This document shows positions 8,479 through 17,204 of a DNA stretch of 64,000 bases, piece after piece (the first letter of the stretch is position 1; every line of letters begins with the position of its first letter). A program made the position numbers and the translations under genes. This DNA is from Bradyrhizobium stylosanthis. GTDB lineage: Bacteria; Pseudomonadota; Alphaproteobacteria; Rhizobiales; Xanthobacteraceae. A model generated the notes under the pieces. The model was not told the origin of the DNA. It saw only the letters and a list, made by a program, of their open reading frames with translations, and made no database searches. The stretch is from the NCBI RefSeq assembly GCF_001641335.1, contig NZ_LVEM01000003.1, forward strand, positions 81,443-145,442. Direction: 5' to 3'.

Positions 8479-9630
8479 TCAGCCCGCGAGCGCGCCTTGC
8501 ACGGCGGCAATGATTCGCTCCTGATCGGCTTCGGTCAGGTAGGCATGCATCGGCAGGCTGATGACGTCCTGCGACAGGCTTTCGCAGCCCGGCAAGCCGC
8601 CCTCGGCGACCGGATACTGCTTGTAGGCGCTCTGCTGGTGCATCGACTTGCCGTAATAGATCGCGGTCGGCACGCCCTGGGCCTTCAGCGCGGCGGCGAA
8701 GCCGTCGCGGTCGGTGCCCTTCGGCAGACGGATCGTGTACTGCGCCCAGACCGAGGTGTTGCCCGGCGCAAGCCGCGGCACCGTGACCACGTTGGACAGC
8801 CCACGCGCGTAGCGCTCGGCGACCCGGTTGCGGGCGGCGATCTCGTCGTCAAAGATCTTCAGCTTCTCGATCAGAACCGCGGCCTGCATGGTGTCGAGCC
8901 GGCCGGTGAGGCCGAGGCGGACGTTGTCGTATTTGTCGGTGCCCTGCCCGTGCACGCGGATGCTGCGCAGCGTCGCCGCGAGCTCGTCGTCATCGGTGAA
9001 GATCGCGCCGCCGTCGCCGAAGCAGCCGAGCGGTTTTGCGGGGAAGAAGCTGGTCGCGGTGGCGAGCCCGAAGGTGCCGAGCTTGCGGCCCTTGTAGCTC
9101 GCACCAAAGCCCTGCGCGGCGTCGTCAAGCACGAACAGGCCTTCGGCCCGGGCGATCTCGGCGATCGCATCGTGATCGGCGGGCTGGCCGAACAGATCGA
9201 CCGGAATCACGGCGACCGGCTTGAGCCCGGCCTTTTTGGCGGTCGCGATACCGCGCTTGAGCGATTCCGGGCTCATGTTGAAGGTGGTCTCGTCGACGTC
9301 GACATAGACCGGCGTCGCACCGGTCCGCGCCACCGGCGAAGCCGTCGCGATGAAGGTGAAGGACGGACAGAACACGGCATCGCCGGGCCCGACATTCTTC
9401 GCCATCATCACCATCAGGATCGCATCGGTGCCGCTGGCGCAGCCGATCATGTGCTTGGCGCCCGAATAGGCCGCAAGCTGCTTTTCGAGCTCGGCGACTT
9501 CAGGGCCGTTGACGAACTGGCAGTGGTCCATCACGCGCTTCACGGCGGCATCGAGCGAGGCGCCGAGCCGGCGGCGCTGCGAGGCGACGTCGATGAAGGG
9601 AATGGGTTCGGAACGCAGATGCTGGTTCAT
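8479..9630 (-). CDS. gnnB: DegT/DnrJ/EryC1/StrS aminotransferase (GnnB-like)
   Basis: This is a PLP-dependent sugar aminotransferase of about 383 residues. The Schiff-base lysine lies in the SFFPAKPLGCFGDGG motif, and a VLDDAAQGFGA motif carries the cofactor aspartate. It follows directly after a Gfo/Idh oxidoreductase (gap 33 bases). That oxidation-then-transamination pair makes 3-amino sugars. In organisms whose lipid A contains 2,3-diamino-2,3-dideoxyglucose, as in Bradyrhizobium, the pair is GnnA/GnnB acting on UDP-GlcNAc. The alternative is WbpE-type O-antigen synthesis, but no WbpA-like dehydrogenase lies nearby. The start ATG 9630 has AGAAGG upstream; ATG 9654 is possible. Confidence 0.72.
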   Translation of the reverse strand: MNQHLRSEPIPFIDVASQRRRLGASLDAAVKRVMDHCQFVNGPEVAELEKQLAAYSGAKHMIGCASGTDAILMVMMAKNVGPGDAVFCPSFTFIATASPVARTGATPVYVDVDETTFNMSPESLKRGIATAKKAGLKPVAVIPVDLFGQPADHDAIAEIARAEGLFVLDDAAQGFGASYKGRKLGTFGLATATSFFPAKPLGCFGDGGAIFTDDDELAATLRSIRVHGQGTDKYDNVRLGLTGRLDTMQAAVLIEKLKIFDDEIAARNRVAERYARGLSNVVTVPRLAPGNTSVWAQYTIRLPKGTDRDGFAAALKAQGVPTAIYYGKSMHQQSAYKQYPVAEGGLPGCESLSQDVISLPMHAYLTEADQERIIAAVQGALAG

Positions 9631-9663
9631 GACGCCTTCTTGTGGTGTCGACATGGAAAGGGT

Positions 9664-10668
9664 TCAGCCGGCGACGCGGCGCGGACCTTTGAGCGCAGGC
9701 GATTTGGCTGCGGGCCGCGACGGCGCCTCCAGGCACTGCGTCGCGATCTCGAGGCTGGCGACGCCTTCGTCGCCGGTGACCGCCGGCGTCTCGCCGTTGC
9801 GCACCGCCTTGAGGAACGCCAGCAGCTCGGCGCGCAGCGGCTCGTCATGGCCGACCGGCAGATGCCGCATCGAATAGCTGCCGTCGGGCTTGAAGCCGAA
9901 GCATTCGGTGACCTGGCGCGTCAAGAGATCGCCCATCACGTATTTGCCGCGCGTTGCGACCGTGACGCTGCGCGCCTTGAACGGCGTCAGCCAGTTGGTG
10001 TTGATGTGGGCGAGCACGCCACTCTCGGTGCGGAACTGCAGGAGCGCGATGTCCTCGCGCTCGGCGACCGCGCTCGAGAGTTGCGGCTGCACCTCGACGA
10101 TGTCGGATTCGGTGAACCAGCGGATCAGGTCGATGTCGTGCACGGCGAGGTCGATGACGACGCCGACATTGGACATGCGCGGCGGGAACGGGCCGACGCG
10201 CGTGATCGCGATGGAGAGGATGTCCTCGCCCGCGATGGCCTGCTTGACGGCGGCCACCGCCGGATTGAAGCGCTCGACATGGCCGACCATCAGCGTCACG
10301 CCGGCCTTTTGCGCGGCAGCGACGATCTCGCGGCCCTCTTCCACCGTGGATGCGATCGGCTTCTCGACCAGAACATGGATGTTCTTGGCGATGCAGGCGA
10401 GCGCGACCTCGTGGTGCAGATGGGTCGGCGCAGCGATGGTGACGGCGTCGACGCCGGCGGCGACGAGCTGGTCGAGCGTCTCGAAACCCTGGCAGTTCGC
10501 AAGCTCGGTGGTGCGCGTCAGATGCGCCGGCGAGGGATCGACCACGCCGACGAGATTGACGCCGGGAAGACCGCTCAGCACACGCGCGTGGTTGCTGCCC
10601 ATCACGCCCGCGCCAATGACGCCGACGCGCAAGCCGGCCTTTGCCGGTGCTGACCCTTTGGAACTCAT
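9664..10668 (-). CDS. gnnA: Gfo/Idh/MocA oxidoreductase (GnnA-like)
   Basis: This 334-residue NAD(P)-dependent sugar oxidoreductase has a Rossmann motif GVIGAGVMGSNHARV at about 15-29, the family signature VEKPIA near residue 100, and a GHVERFNPA segment. It probably oxidises the 3-OH of a UDP-GlcNAc-type sugar so that the next gene product can aminate it. Together they would supply UDP-GlcNAc3N for lipid A. Membership of the Gfo/Idh family is clear; the GnnA role is inferred from pairing and from known Bradyrhizobium lipid A chemistry. A WlbA/WbpB-type enzyme is the main alternative. Confidence 0.72.
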   Translation of the reverse strand: MSSKGSAPAKAGLRVGVIGAGVMGSNHARVLSGLPGVNLVGVVDPSPAHLTRTTELANCQGFETLDQLVAAGVDAVTIAAPTHLHHEVALACIAKNIHVLVEKPIASTVEEGREIVAAAQKAGVTLMVGHVERFNPAVAAVKQAIAGEDILSIAITRVGPFPPRMSNVGVVIDLAVHDIDLIRWFTESDIVEVQPQLSSAVAEREDIALLQFRTESGVLAHINTNWLTPFKARSVTVATRGKYVMGDLLTRQVTECFGFKPDGSYSMRHLPVGHDEPLRAELLAFLKAVRNGETPAVTGDEGVASLEIATQCLEAPSRPAAKSPALKGPRRVAG

Positions 10669-10850
10669 GTGAGCAAACCCCGATTCAACGCAAATCCCCG
10701 GGCCGCTTCTAGCACGGGTGCCACATTTGTGGCGAATGCCGGCTTAGTTGACCGGACACGATTTGATTCAAAAAATTACACGTTCTCCGGGCCTTAGGCC
10801 GCCCGAGGCGGGCCTTTCAGGCCCGGATCGCGTGATTCGGAGCTTGCTGG

Positions 10851-12269
10851 TTACGACCTTTGATAGTCGTCTTCAATCCGGATGATATCGTCCTCCCCGA
10901 GATAGGAGCCGGTCTGGACCTCGATCAGTTCCAGCATGATTTTACCGGGGTTCTCCATCCGGTGCACCGCGCCCATCGGGATGTAGATCGACTCGTTCTC
11001 GTGCACGGTCTTCACGGTCTCGTTGACGGTGACGCGGGCTGCGCCGCGGACCACGATCCAGTGCTCGGCGCGATGATGGTGCTTCTGCAGCGACAGGCGC
11101 CCGCCCGGCTTCACCACGATGCGCTTGACCTGGTGGCGCTCGCCATTGTCGACCGACTGGTAGCTGCCCCAGGGCCGGTGCACCTTGAGATGCTCCTCGG
11201 TGACCTTCGGCGCGACCGCCTTGAGTTTGGTCACGAGCCGCTTCAGGCCGTTGGCATCCTTCTGGCGCGAGACCAGCACGGCGTCGGCGGTCGCGACCAC
11301 GACGAGATCGTCGACGCCCTCGAGCGCGACCAGCGCCTGATCCGTCGTGACGTTGCAGTTGCGCGAGTCTTCGAACACGGCGGCGCCATGCGCCGCGTTG
11401 CCCTGCGCGTCCTTCGGCGAGAGCTCCCATACCGCATGCCAGGAGCCGACGTCGGACCAGCCGCAGGACACCGGCACCACGGCGGCGCGCGCCGTCTTCT
11501 CCATCACGGCATAGTCGATCGAGATCGCCTTCGCCGCGCCGAACGCCTCCGGCTCCAGCGTCACGAAGCCGAGATCGCGGCCGGCATTGTTGACCGCATT
11601 GGTGACGGCGTCGACGCTGGCCGCATCGACCTTGCGGTATTCGTCGAGCAGGACGCTCGCCGGGAACATGAAGTTGCCGCTGTTCCAGAGATAGCCCGAA
11701 TTGACATAGTCCGCGGCCTTGACCGCATCCGGCTTCTCGACGAAGCGCGAGACCGCATGCACCTCGCCCGAGATCACATCGCCCGGGCTGATATAGCCGT
11801 ATTCAGTTGCCGGCCGCTCCGGCTTGACGCCGAAGGTCACGATGCGCCCCGCGCTCGCGGCGGTGAGGCCCTCGCGGCATGCGGCGACGAAGGCGGCGTT
11901 GTCCTGCACCACGTGGTCGGCGGCGAGTGCCAGCACGATCGCTTCACTGGCGCGGTTCTGAGCGAACACGGCGCCCGCGGCGATCGCCGGGCCGGAGTCG
12001 CGCCGCATCGGCTCGAGGATCACGTCGGCCTCGATGCCGATCTCGGCGAGCTGCTCCAGCACCATGAAGCGATAGGACGCATTGGTGATGACAACAGGAC
12101 GATCGAACAGCGAGGCGTCCGAGACGCGCAGCAGCGTGTCCTGGAAGGTCGAGCGGGCGCCGAACAGCGGCAGGAACTGCTTCGGGCGCACCTCGCGCGA
12201 GGCGGGCCACAGCCGCGTGCCGGCACCGCCGCACATGATCAGGGGGATAATGCGTTTGTCCATCGTCAT
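10851..12269 (-). CDS. manC: mannose-1-phosphate guanylyltransferase / mannose-6-phosphate isomerase
   Basis: This bifunctional type II enzyme of 472 residues makes GDP-mannose. The N-terminal nucleotidyltransferase domain carries CGGAGTRLWPASR and RPKQFLPL. The C-terminal cupin isomerase domain carries RPWGSYQSVD, LQKHHHRAEHW and the typical TGSYLGEDDIIR ending. The start ATG 12269 has AAGG upstream and lies one base after the stop of the decayed epimerase, so it may be translationally coupled to it. GDP-mannose would feed the mannose residues of LPS core and O-antigen made in this island. Confidence 0.9.
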   Translation of the reverse strand: MTMDKRIIPLIMCGGAGTRLWPASREVRPKQFLPLFGARSTFQDTLLRVSDASLFDRPVVITNASYRFMVLEQLAEIGIEADVILEPMRRDSGPAIAAGAVFAQNRASEAIVLALAADHVVQDNAAFVAACREGLTAASAGRIVTFGVKPERPATEYGYISPGDVISGEVHAVSRFVEKPDAVKAADYVNSGYLWNSGNFMFPASVLLDEYRKVDAASVDAVTNAVNNAGRDLGFVTLEPEAFGAAKAISIDYAVMEKTARAAVVPVSCGWSDVGSWHAVWELSPKDAQGNAAHGAAVFEDSRNCNVTTDQALVALEGVDDLVVVATADAVLVSRQKDANGLKRLVTKLKAVAPKVTEEHLKVHRPWGSYQSVDNGERHQVKRIVVKPGGRLSLQKHHHRAEHWIVVRGAARVTVNETVKTVHENESIYIPMGAVHRMENPGKIMLELIEVQTGSYLGEDDIIRIEDDYQRS

Positions 12270-12270
12270 T

Positions 12271-12831
12271 TCAAACCTTGAAGGAGTCCCGATACCAGGT
12301 GACAAAATTACGAACCCCGAGCGCGATCGGCATTGTGCAAAGCCGGCCGCGCATCAGATGCTCGACATCCGCGAACGTTTCCAAGACATTCCCCGGCTGC
12401 ATCGGCGGCAATTCTTCGATCGCCGTCCGACCCAGCGCCTGCTCCCGGAGTTCGACGGCGTGCGTCTGCTCCTCGGGGCGGTGGTTGCCGACATTGTAGA
12501 CCTTAGACGGCGCATTTGCGGCAGCCGGATCGTCCGCGGGCACCTGATCGACCAGCTTGGACACGACAGCGGTGACGCCGTCAATACAGCTGAAGCCTGC
12601 GCGCATCCTGCCGCGGTCAAGGAGCCGGATCGGCCGTCCCTCCATGATGGCGTTCACACACGGAAACATGGCCATATGCCCGACATGCGTGAGTCTGTGG
12701 CGCGCCTCGCTCGGCGCCGGATCGTGGCAGCTGTCGAGATTGCCGGGCCCGCCTTCCGCCGGGAGCTGCAGGACGGGGTGAATGCCGATGCATCCGGCGG
12801 CATCCGTGACCAAAATCGCCTGATCCGTCAT
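12271..12831 (-). pseudogene. internally deleted UDP-glucuronate 4-epimerase remnant
   Basis: The 186-codon open frame joins a short decayed Rossmann start (LVTDAAGCIGIH, where intact enzymes read LVTGAAGFIG.H) to the C-terminal third of a UDP-glucuronate epimerase (MAMF...IMEGRPI, KVYNVGNHRP, PPMQPGNVLETFADV, WYRDSFKV). About 160 middle residues, including the catalytic YxxxK, are missing. Several conserved positions are also substituted, for example the core glycine to D and DFTYIDD to GFSCIDG. It cannot be an active epimerase. Its stop is one base from manC, so the remnant may persist for translational coupling. Confidence 0.75.
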
Positions 12832-13074
12832 CCTGTTCCCTGGGGGACCCGATCCCCAGCCACCGGCGCCTCTTTAGCCGCCGCACGGAGGGGGTCGCAA
12901 GTGCCGTCCGGCCCGTCATAACGGCCGTTCATGACCGCCACTTATAACCGCTCCGATCAGCGCGCTGATCACCGCTATTGCAAGATCGGCGCCAAGACCA
13001 TACCAAAGCGGCCGAATTCGGCGCCTCGCGTCGGGTTGCCTCGAATCTTCGCAAACCCTGACCATGCGGGCGAG

Positions 13075-14034
13075 ATGCGCCGAATCCTGCTTTCTGCGGC
13101 CAAGATCCTGATTTCCGCGGCGCTGCTCTATTTGGCGCTGCGCAAGGTCAACCTGACCGAGCTGTTTTCGCGTTTCACCGTGGGCAGCCTGTTCTGGATC
13201 GGCCTCGCGATCGCGATCACCTTCCTGCAGATTTTCGTCGGCGTGCTGCGCTGGCGCGAGATCAGCGCCGAATGCGGTGCGCCGCTCGAGCTCGCCCGCG
13301 CCATGCGCTACAACGTGATCGGCTCGTTCTTCAACCAGACCCTGCCCTCGGCGATCGGCGGCGATGCGGTCCGGCTGTGGCTGGTCGCGCGCGCCGGCGC
13401 CGGCTGGCGCGCCGCGACCTACTCGATCTTCGTCGACCGCGCGATCGGCCTGATCGCGCTCGCGATCCTGATCGTCGCGAGCCTGCCCTGGAGCTACGCC
13501 CTCATCACCGATCCGCACGGGCGCTCGGCGCTGCTGCTCGTCGACCTTGCCGCGCTCGCGGGCGGTCTCGGCTTCCTGGTCTTCGGCGCGCTGAAATGGC
13601 GCTGGCTGAAGACGTGGTGGGCCACGCATCACATCCACGCCTGCGCGGTGATCGCGAACCGCGTGCTCTTCAGCCGCGGGCGCGGACCGGTCGTCTCCAT
13701 CCTGTCGCTCGCCGTGCACGTGCTCACCGTCGTCATCGCCTGGTGCGTCGTGCAGTCGATCGCCGCTCCGGTCGGCTTCAGCGACGTCTTCCAGCTCGTG
13801 CCGCCGGTGATGCTGATCACGATGATGCCGATCTCGATCGCGGGCTGGGGCGTGCGTGAAGCCACCATGGGCCTTGCCTTCGGCTTCGCCGGCCTTGCCT
13901 CCAACGAGGGCGTCAACATCTCGCTGCTGTTCGGCGCGGTCTACTTCATCGTCGGCGCGGTCGGCGGCCTCGTCTGGATCCTGAGCGCGGAGAAAGCCGC
14001 GCAAGGCTCGGCGCAGCTCGGAGTGCCGGAGTGA
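13075..14034 (+). CDS. lysylphosphatidylglycerol synthase TM-region (UPF0104) flippase-like protein
   Basis: This 319-residue inner-membrane protein has about eight hydrophobic spans. It matches the UPF0104/LPG-synthase transmembrane family often found in polysaccharide loci. Family motifs include FFNQTLPSAIGGDAVRLWL, where NxxLPSxxGGDxxR is diagnostic, and SIAGWGVREATMG near the C terminus. The start ATG 13075 is the first codon before the hydrophobic domain. Its stop overlaps the GTG start of the next gene (GTGA), so the two are translationally coupled. The role is probably handling lipid-linked sugars or phospholipids at the membrane. Confidence 0.75.
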   Translation: MRRILLSAAKILISAALLYLALRKVNLTELFSRFTVGSLFWIGLAIAITFLQIFVGVLRWREISAECGAPLELARAMRYNVIGSFFNQTLPSAIGGDAVRLWLVARAGAGWRAATYSIFVDRAIGLIALAILIVASLPWSYALITDPHGRSALLLVDLAALAGGLGFLVFGALKWRWLKTWWATHHIHACAVIANRVLFSRGRGPVVSILSLAVHVLTVVIAWCVVQSIAAPVGFSDVFQLVPPVMLITMMPISIAGWGVREATMGLAFGFAGLASNEGVNISLLFGAVYFIVGAVGGLVWILSAEKAAQGSAQLGVPE

Positions 14035-15050
14035 CGATGCTCTTCGCGACCGAGGGCGGCGCGACCGGACTGGCGCTGTTCGCGCTCGCGCCGGCCGTGC
14101 TGGCTGCACCGATCTCTGCCTGCACCACATGGCTGAGCATGCCGCTGCTCCAGCGTTACGCGCTGGCACGTCCGAACGCGCGCTCGTCACACAGGATTCC
14201 GACCCCCCAAGGCGGGGGCATCGCGGTGATCGCGGCCACCCTCCTCGTGGCCGGGTCTCTCGCCGGGATTCCCCTGCCCCTGATCGGCTCCGCCGTACTC
14301 ATCGCCCTGGTCGGGCTCGTCGACGACATCAGGCCCCTGCCCGTCTGGCTTCGGCTCCTGCTGCAGGCGGCAGCCGTGGCCGCCGTCGTATTCACGGCGC
14401 CGGAGACGCTGCGGATCGTTCCGGCCCTGCCGCTTGCCGCCGAACGCGTCCTCATTCTCATCGCCGGAATCTGGTTCGTGAACCTCGTCAATTTCATGGA
14501 CGGGCTCGACCTGATGACGGTGGCGGAAGTGGTGCCGGTCACCGCTGCGCTCGGACTGCTCGGATGGTTTGGTGACCTCTCGCTGTCCGCCGCGCTGCTC
14601 GCCACCGCGCTGTGCGGCGCCATGCTCGGCTTCGCGCCGTTCAACAAGCCGATCGCAAAAGTGTTTCTGGGCGATGTCGGCAGCCTGCCGATCGGCCTCC
14701 TGCTCGGCTGGTGCCTGCTCGAGCTCGCCTGGCACGGACATGCGGCGGCGGCGCTGCTGCTCCCGGCCTATTACCTCGCCGATTCCACCATCACGCTGTT
14801 CCGCCGCATCGCGCGCCGCGAGCAGTTCTGGTCGGCGCACCGCTCTCATTTCTATCAACGCGCGACCGACAATGGGTTCACCGTCCGGCAGGTGGTCGGC
14901 GAAGTGTTCGCGCTCAATCTCGTGCTGGCAATGCTTGCCATCGTCGCCGTTCGCGCCGGCTCGGTGGCGGTCACCGCCGTCTCGCTGCTCGCAGGCGCGA
15001 TCGCCATCGGATTCCTGCTGCGCCGCTTCTCCCGCCCTCAGGCGCCCTGA
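14031..15050 (+). CDS. WecA/WbpL-like undecaprenyl-phosphate sugar-1-phosphate transferase
   Basis: This 339-residue MraY/WecA-family (PNPT) membrane enzyme starts O-antigen synthesis by moving a HexNAc-1-phosphate from UDP-sugar to undecaprenyl phosphate. Visible motifs are SSHRIPTPQGGG (loop 1), GLVDDIRPLP with the VDD pair, NFMDGLD, FLGDVGSLPIG, and a HRSHFYQRA histidine motif typical of the WbpL/WreU branch. About ten membrane spans are predicted. The GTG start at 14031 overlaps the previous stop. It converges on the SDR gene (stop 15038) with a 13-base tail-to-tail overlap. The donor is probably UDP-QuiNAc or its keto precursor. Confidence 0.85.
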   Translation: MTMLFATEGGATGLALFALAPAVLAAPISACTTWLSMPLLQRYALARPNARSSHRIPTPQGGGIAVIAATLLVAGSLAGIPLPLIGSAVLIALVGLVDDIRPLPVWLRLLLQAAAVAAVVFTAPETLRIVPALPLAAERVLILIAGIWFVNLVNFMDGLDLMTVAEVVPVTAALGLLGWFGDLSLSAALLATALCGAMLGFAPFNKPIAKVFLGDVGSLPIGLLLGWCLLELAWHGHAAAALLLPAYYLADSTITLFRRIARREQFWSAHRSHFYQRATDNGFTVRQVVGEVFALNLVLAMLAIVAVRAGSVAVTAVSLLAGAIAIGFLLRRFSRPQAP

Positions 15051-15985
15051 GCCGACAGCGCCAGCAGCAGACCCTCGTCGAGCGAGACCTCCGGCTGCCA
15101 GCCGGTCGCGAGCGCCTTGGAGACGTTGAGCTCGAGCGAGCCGATCAGGCTGTCATGCGTATCCTGCCGTCCCATCGCGTTGAGCAGCATGCCGAGCAGG
15201 TCCGGCGGCATGCCGAACAGCCGCGGGCTCTTGCCGGAGGCCCGCGCCAGCCGCTCGATGAATTCGGGCGTCGAGACCTGCTCCTTGTCGGCCACCAGGA
15301 ATATCTCGAAATTGCTGACGGGATCGGGATGAGAGAGCCGGCGCAGGATGAACGACGACAGGTTCTGCACGGCAAGGAAGGCGCGGTGGTTGCGGATCGC
15401 GGCAAACGGAAGCGGCAGGCCGATGCTGACCGCACGCGTCAGCAGCGCGAAATTGCCCTTGGCGCCGGCGCCATAGACCAGCGGCGGCCTGATCACCGAG
15501 ATCTTCATCTCGCCGTCGCGCGCCAGTGTCCTCAAGCCCGCCTCGGCCGCGGCCTTGGACATGCCGTAGAGGCCGCGCGGCGTCAGGATGTCGCTCTCGC
15601 TGAACGGTGCGCGGCCCTCATTGCTGCGGCCATGCACCAGCACGGTGCTGACGAAGATGAACTGGCGCACGCCGGCCTTCGACGCGGAGCGCGCCAGGTG
15701 CAGCGTGCCCGCGATGTTGACGTTGCGGTAGAGCTGGACCGCGTGCTCCTCGTGCTTGTGATGCACGCGCGCGGCGAGATGGACGACGGCATCGACGCCT
15801 TCGAGCGCCGCGTGCCAATCGGTGTCGGGTCCGATCGTCTCGATCACGGTCTCGTCGTCGCCGCCCTCGGGGCTGCGCACCGCGCGGCGGACCGACCAGC
15901 CCGCGCCTGCGAGGGCGGGCACGACATGACCGCCGACAAAGCCGCTCGCTCCCGTCACCAGCACCACCGGTTTGCGCTCGCTCAT
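15038..15985 (-). CDS. SDR NAD-dependent epimerase/reductase (WbpV/WreQ-like)
   Basis: This 315-residue extended SDR has TGASGFVGGHV at the N terminus, HLAARVHHK and a YGMSKAAAE active-site motif (YxxxK). In O-antigen loci this family reduces the 4-keto of UDP-2-acetamido-2,6-dideoxy-hexulose (WreQ, WbpV) to UDP-QuiNAc-type sugars, or epimerises UDP-HexNAc. Finding it with a WbpM/WreV-like dehydratase and a WbpL-like transferase supports the reductase reading. The ATG at 15985 overlaps the stop of the upstream glycosyltransferase by four bases (ATGA), showing operon coupling. Confidence 0.75.
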   Translation of the reverse strand: MSERKPVVLVTGASGFVGGHVVPALAGAGWSVRRAVRSPEGGDDETVIETIGPDTDWHAALEGVDAVVHLAARVHHKHEEHAVQLYRNVNIAGTLHLARSASKAGVRQFIFVSTVLVHGRSNEGRAPFSESDILTPRGLYGMSKAAAEAGLRTLARDGEMKISVIRPPLVYGAGAKGNFALLTRAVSIGLPLPFAAIRNHRAFLAVQNLSSFILRRLSHPDPVSNFEIFLVADKEQVSTPEFIERLARASGKSPRLFGMPPDLLGMLLNAMGRQDTHDSLIGSLELNVSKALATGWQPEVSLDEGLLLALSAQGA

Positions 15986-17202
15986 CGCTGCTCCGGAAGG
16001 TCGGGGTTGCGCAACAATTCGTCGATCAGGGCCGCATAGGCGTTCATCGCGGTGGCGCGGTCGAACTTCGCCGCCGCCTTGACCGCGCGCTCCGCCATGG
16101 CACCGTCGCCGGAACGGGACGCCGCACGGATCGCGTCTGCAAGCTGGTCGGCGCGGCCCGGCGTCACGACCCAGCCGAGCCCGTTCTCCGTCACCGTCAG
16201 CGCGGCTTCGGCCTCCGGCTCGGAGACCAGCGCCACGGGACGGCCGACCGCAAGGAGATTGTAGAACCGGCTCGGCACCGACACCCCCGCAACGTCCTTC
16301 CGATACGGAATGATCCAGAGATTGGCCGCTGCCAGAAACGCCTCGAGCTCGGCGTCTTCGACCCGCGCCACGAAGGACACATTGGGCAGGTTCGCCTCGG
16401 CCTGCAACTGCTTCAGCCGCGCGAAGCCGATGCCCCACCCCGAGAGCAGGAAATGGATGTCCGGCTCGTCCCTGAGCAGGCGCGCCGCCTCGAACACGAT
16501 CTCGGGATCGTGGGTGAAGCCGAGATTGCCGGACAGGCCGACGACGAAGCGCGCGGAGAGTTGTTTGCGGAACGGATTGTCCTGCGACAGCGGACGCGGG
16601 CCCGGCACCAGCGTCGCCCAGTTCGGGATGAAGCGGATCTTGTTCCGCCTCATGCCGGAATAGCTCAGCAGCGGCCGCTCGGCGTCACGGCCGATGGTGA
16701 TGACCGCATTGAGCGCGCGGAACATCAGGCTGTTGGCGAAGCGCATCGTCCGCGTCACGAGCGAGCCCGGCTTCAACAGGCCCGCCATCACCAGCACGTC
16801 GGGAAAGAGGTCGTGCATGATCAGCGCGGAGCGCGCGCCCCTGAGCTTTGCCGCCGCGGCAACCGCGTAAGGCAGCATGAACGGCGCGGTCACGGTGAGC
16901 ACGACGTCGCCTGCCCTGAGCTCCCGGAGCAGCGCGAAGAAGGTGCGCGCAACGAACAGCAATTCGGACAGGCCGCGCCGCACCAGCGCTGCCTTGCCCG
17001 CCATCCGGTTCTTGATGGCGACGACACGCGGCTTGCCCGGACCGGTCTGCGCGGCCGGCAATGCGCCCGGCGAGCCCGACAGCACGACGACCTCGTGATC
17101 CCCGGCGACGCGGCAGGCGATCTCAGCCATGATCGCCGCCGTCGTGCTCGGATCCGGCGGGTAATGCTGGCTCGCGACGACGATCTTGCCTCTGGATTGC
17201 AT
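15982..17202 (-). CDS. glycosyltransferase family 4 (WbuB-like)
   Basis: This 406-residue GT-B glycosyltransferase has an N-terminal acceptor-binding motif SQHYPPDPSTTAAIMAEIA as in WbuB-type enzymes and a YSGMRRNKIRFIPNW linker. The C-terminal donor domain includes GNLGFTHDPE and PSRFYNLLAVGRPV. It probably adds the second or a later residue to the lipid-linked O-unit. The start ATG 17202 sits two bases from the stop of the dehydratase gene, and its own stop overlaps the SDR start. Dehydratase, transferase and reductase therefore form one transcription unit. Confidence 0.8.
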   Translation of the reverse strand: MQSRGKIVVASQHYPPDPSTTAAIMAEIACRVAGDHEVVVLSGSPGALPAAQTGPGKPRVVAIKNRMAGKAALVRRGLSELLFVARTFFALLRELRAGDVVLTVTAPFMLPYAVAAAAKLRGARSALIMHDLFPDVLVMAGLLKPGSLVTRTMRFANSLMFRALNAVITIGRDAERPLLSYSGMRRNKIRFIPNWATLVPGPRPLSQDNPFRKQLSARFVVGLSGNLGFTHDPEIVFEAARLLRDEPDIHFLLSGWGIGFARLKQLQAEANLPNVSFVARVEDAELEAFLAAANLWIIPYRKDVAGVSVPSRFYNLLAVGRPVALVSEPEAEAALTVTENGLGWVVTPGRADQLADAIRAASRSGDGAMAERAVKAAAKFDRATAMNAYAALIDELLRNPDLPEQR

Positions 17203-17204
17203 GA

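Noticed and set aside
12916..14190. 424-codon minus-strand frame opposite the UPF0104 gene
   Set aside because: Low-complexity charged product; the plus strand shows membrane helices and the NxxLPSxxGGDxxR motif.
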